Both the position numbers and the translations under genes were made by a program. Source: Saccharomycopsis crataegensis (taxonomy: Eukaryota; Ascomycota; Saccharomycetes; Ascoideales; Saccharomycopsidaceae). Taken from it: DNA of 53,627 bases. The notes beneath the pieces are model-generated. The model worked only from the letters and a program-made list of their open reading frames with translations, was not told where the DNA came from and searched no databases. The stretch lies in contig NW_027043826.1 of assembly GCF_037102585.1 (NCBI RefSeq), forward strand, positions 1-53,627, read 5' to 3'. Position 1 is the first letter of the stretch, and the number at the start of each line of letters is the position of its first letter. This document shows, in pieces, positions 51,288-53,627 of this stretch.

Positions 51288-52151
51288 GGTTCAACAAACA
51301 TTGAACCCAATGAATATCAAACACTCAGACCTTGCCAAGTCCATTCAAGACGGTATACCAACTATCTATCAAATGGAGATCCCAAAACTGGTCATGGAGT
51401 TTGAACACAAACAGGGAAGCAAGAAAAAAAGAGCCAGAATTGATAAACATAAATTATCCACCACTTTAACCAATATCCAAGAAGTCACCCAAACGAAACA
51501 AAACTCTTTCTGGAAGAGACTCCACAAATACCAACATAATAGCCCTGGTTACTTTGAAAACATACACATATTCCACTTAGGTGCTGAACAATTTTTTTAC
51601 CAACATAGAAAATGTCACTATTGAGGGCTCGAAACCGTCTCTCAAGACCAACAACATGAATCACCAGAACTCCAAGTCAAGATCAAAATGACCCATTTCC
51701 TAATTCAATGCCCATTATCAACCGAGTTATGGTCAAGATTGAAAATCCCAATTCCATTAGCATGGAATAACTTAATCGCTCCCAATCATTCAGAATCAAC
51801 AATCAAAAAGATCGACCGCTACCTATGCTATCAACGCAAACTCTCACGCCTAAGATATCATAACCAAATTGATTGGAACACATCAATTAACAACTTGATT
51901 TATATCATTACTACTGGGAGCTGAATAGTCGATCAAAACAAAAAAGAAAAAAAAAAAATTAAATTAAAAAAAAAACAATAACAAAAAAAACATTTTATTT
52001 AAATACTAATAATTATCACTAAAGGGTTTTTCACCATATGATATGGTTTTCCCTAACATATATAATGAGCATTAGCTTATAAGATTTTACATAGATATAT
52101 ATAATTATATATTTATTAATAAATCGAACTTTGAAGGAAAAAAAAAAAAAA
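51288..52151 (+). mobile_element. LINE D fragment, duplicate
   Basis: Copy of 43992-44855, including the internal TGA that splits the frame. Confidence 0.88.
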
Positions 52152-52152
52152 C

Positions 52153-52271
52153 GGTTTTTCACCATTAATGGTTTTCCCTTAACACTTTAATTTTCAAACT
52201 ACATTAGGTAGTTTATGAGATATATAGTTATATAATTAATTAATATGTTGAATTTTGTCTTTAAAAAAAAA
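52153..52271 (+). mobile_element. LINE 2 3'-end fragment, duplicate
   Basis: Copy of 44857-44975. Confidence 0.88.
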
Positions 52272-52560
52272 ATCGGTATGGTACCATACGGAACCCATGA
52301 TCGGCATTACCTCATCGAGGTATTACCTTATCAAGGTATCACCTTATGTTCCACCCCTTATCTTTTAGTCTTTTATTGCGAGAACGGATCCAACACCCCA
52401 TTATTAGTTTTAACCATTTACTTTATTTAAGGATTCAACATTCCTTTAGTTTTGACCTTGATTTAGTTTAGGAAGGACAAGTCTCTTTGGATATAAAATA
52501 CTGCCTGTAATCTCCACTTTATTCCAGAATCTAGTGTGCCCTTGCACACTGATTGTAACA

Positions 52561-53627
52561 TTTGGTAGCACCACTAGGTTTAAGGACACCTCATTCTTGG
52601 TGCCCCGCGAAGCCTAGTTGGTTAACTCGGGATCTTAAGTGGAGTATGGCAGAAGAGCTTCCGGTGAATTATTGAAGTCGACGTGTGCTATCACAAGTTG
52701 ACATGGAGTGATTGCTACGTTTCACCGTGGGGTTAGTTGCTTACTCGACCGAATAATGGAAGTTTTACGAACTATCAATGTTGCACAAACATGCTAAACG
52801 GGACAAAGCAATACTCTTCCGAGAATAGTCGTTCTGTGAATGGTCAGAAATAATAAGGTTTATTTATGAAACGTCCTGAAGAGCGAACTAGGAGAACCCT
52901 TGAGTGGGCCATCATGTTCGGAATGTCCAAGGTGTCGTGAAAGTGATGCGCTGGAATCCGTCATAAGGTTCAGGAGCTGACAATACCAAACCAGAGACAG
53001 GCGCACGGTTGCAGTGGAATTGGTGTATAATGCTGTTCCTGGAGAAGACGTGGGTACGGTTTCGAAGAGATCAAGCTTAAGCTTGGCTGCATTATGCTAG
53101 CGAAAGTCATGGAAGCGAAGCTACGTGTCATCTCAGTGCAACTGAGTTGAACAATTTGTCACTCACCCTTTTCTCACCACGGCATAATGGATGTACCCAC
53201 CGTTGTGTTATATGAAGTATCTTTCCGACCATGACTATCTTACTTCGCTAGGTCGGATGCGATAATGCGAATATGATTACAGTTACCTCATATACCTGCA
53301 GGACTCTGTCTTGGTTACTTCGTCAGAAAAGACGTCATATGTGTTTGTCATATGTGTTTGTCTTGAGTGTGTTGAAGATTTAACGCCACGCCAGGTGACG
53401 CGAATTCCCTGACTGCTTTACATTGTTATATGTGAACGATGAAATTATTTTTGTTTGTGACTGTTGTCACCACAGGTGCTGTGGAAGCCCTGTCTGTTTT
53501 ACTTCGTTATAAGAGAACGATGAAATTATTTTTGTTTGTGACTGCTGTCACCCCAGGCGCTTTGGAAGCCCTGTCTGTTTTACGTCGTTATAAGAGAACG
53601 ACGTAACTATCTTTGTTTTGTGACGGT
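52561..53627 (+). other. Internal region of Ty3-type element A, duplicate, cut by the window edge
   Basis: Copy of 45265-46317. It starts with the same primer-binding site and ends inside the 81-bp repeats. No ORF seen. Confidence 0.55.

Larger units (their letters stand above)
50763..52560 (+). repeat. LTR A copy 5, split by the composite insertion
   Basis: Duplicate of 43469-45264; LTR pieces at 50763-50810 and 52278-52560, with ATCGGT at 50805-50810 and 52272-52277. Confidence 0.88.
47198..53627 (+). repeat. Tandem duplication, unit 2 (runs off the window)
   Basis: Second copy of 39958-47197, offset 7294 bp at first and 7296 after small poly(A) differences. Visible differences are a longer LTR C (nine units instead of six), a few substitutions in gag, A-run lengths, and a 13-bp local duplication (CATATGTGTTTGT) near 53336. 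Confidence 0.9.

Overview
The window looks like budding-yeast DNA, most likely from the CUG-Ser1 (CTG) clade. The tRNA genes are yeast-like: Phe, Trp and Leu(CAA) carry short introns just 3' of the anticodon. The sequence is AT-rich, and the LINEs are of the L1/Zorro type known from Candida albicans. In the Ty3/gypsy polyprotein an in-frame CTG (10487-10489) sits where this family normally has serine, which fits CTG=Ser. Almost no host protein-coding sequence is present. The window is a graveyard and nursery of retroelements packed around small tRNA clusters.

Layout. 1-19601: a stack of elements upstream of one tRNA-Glu gene. It holds the end of an LTR (family A) carrying LINE 1, a second LTR A split by the full-length LINE 2, and a whole-looking Ty3/gypsy element (B-1) with identical LTRs whose 3' LTR is split by LINE 3. 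19613-20583: tRNA-Glu, tRNA-Phe, an LTR-like repeat (F) and tRNA-Gly. 20594-24334: a third LTR A fragment holding a pile of 5'-truncated LINE 2 copies. 24335-29742: a Ty1/copia element (C-1) split by a solo LTR of a second copia family (E). 29743-31938: the 5' part of an inverted element E. 31939-35136: a dead LINE (family D) split by a solo LTR C, then a short inverted LINE 2 copy. 35197-36515: tRNA-Arg, LTR-like repeats, tRNA-Gly and tRNA-Trp. 36527-39957: a truncated second B element. 39958-53627: a recent head-to-tail duplication with a unit of about 7.3 kb, bounded by LTR C. Each unit holds a truncated copia C, an LTR E, a fragment of an unrecognised gene, tRNA-Leu, tRNA-Gln, an LTR A with a composite insertion, and a non-coding Ty3-type internal region.

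How the parts interact. The Ty3-type LTRs sit at fixed distances upstream of tRNA genes (family A 13 nt twice, family B 11 nt twice), as expected for targeting to the Pol III start site. LINEs then landed in those LTRs: every LTR A copy is interrupted by a LINE, at only two sites of the LTR. The composite insertion contains what appears to be a tRNA-derived SINE. Its head has Pol III A and B boxes, and its body carries two blocks matching the 3' UTR of LINE 3, including the hairpin. This is the classic sign of a SINE mobilised by a partner LINE, and it is the strongest candidate here for an undescribed system. The copia C LTR carries 6-9 tandem 19-bp units, most of them perfect three-pentamer heat-shock elements, just upstream of a TATA box. 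The copia E LTR carries a tRNA-like module with A and B boxes.
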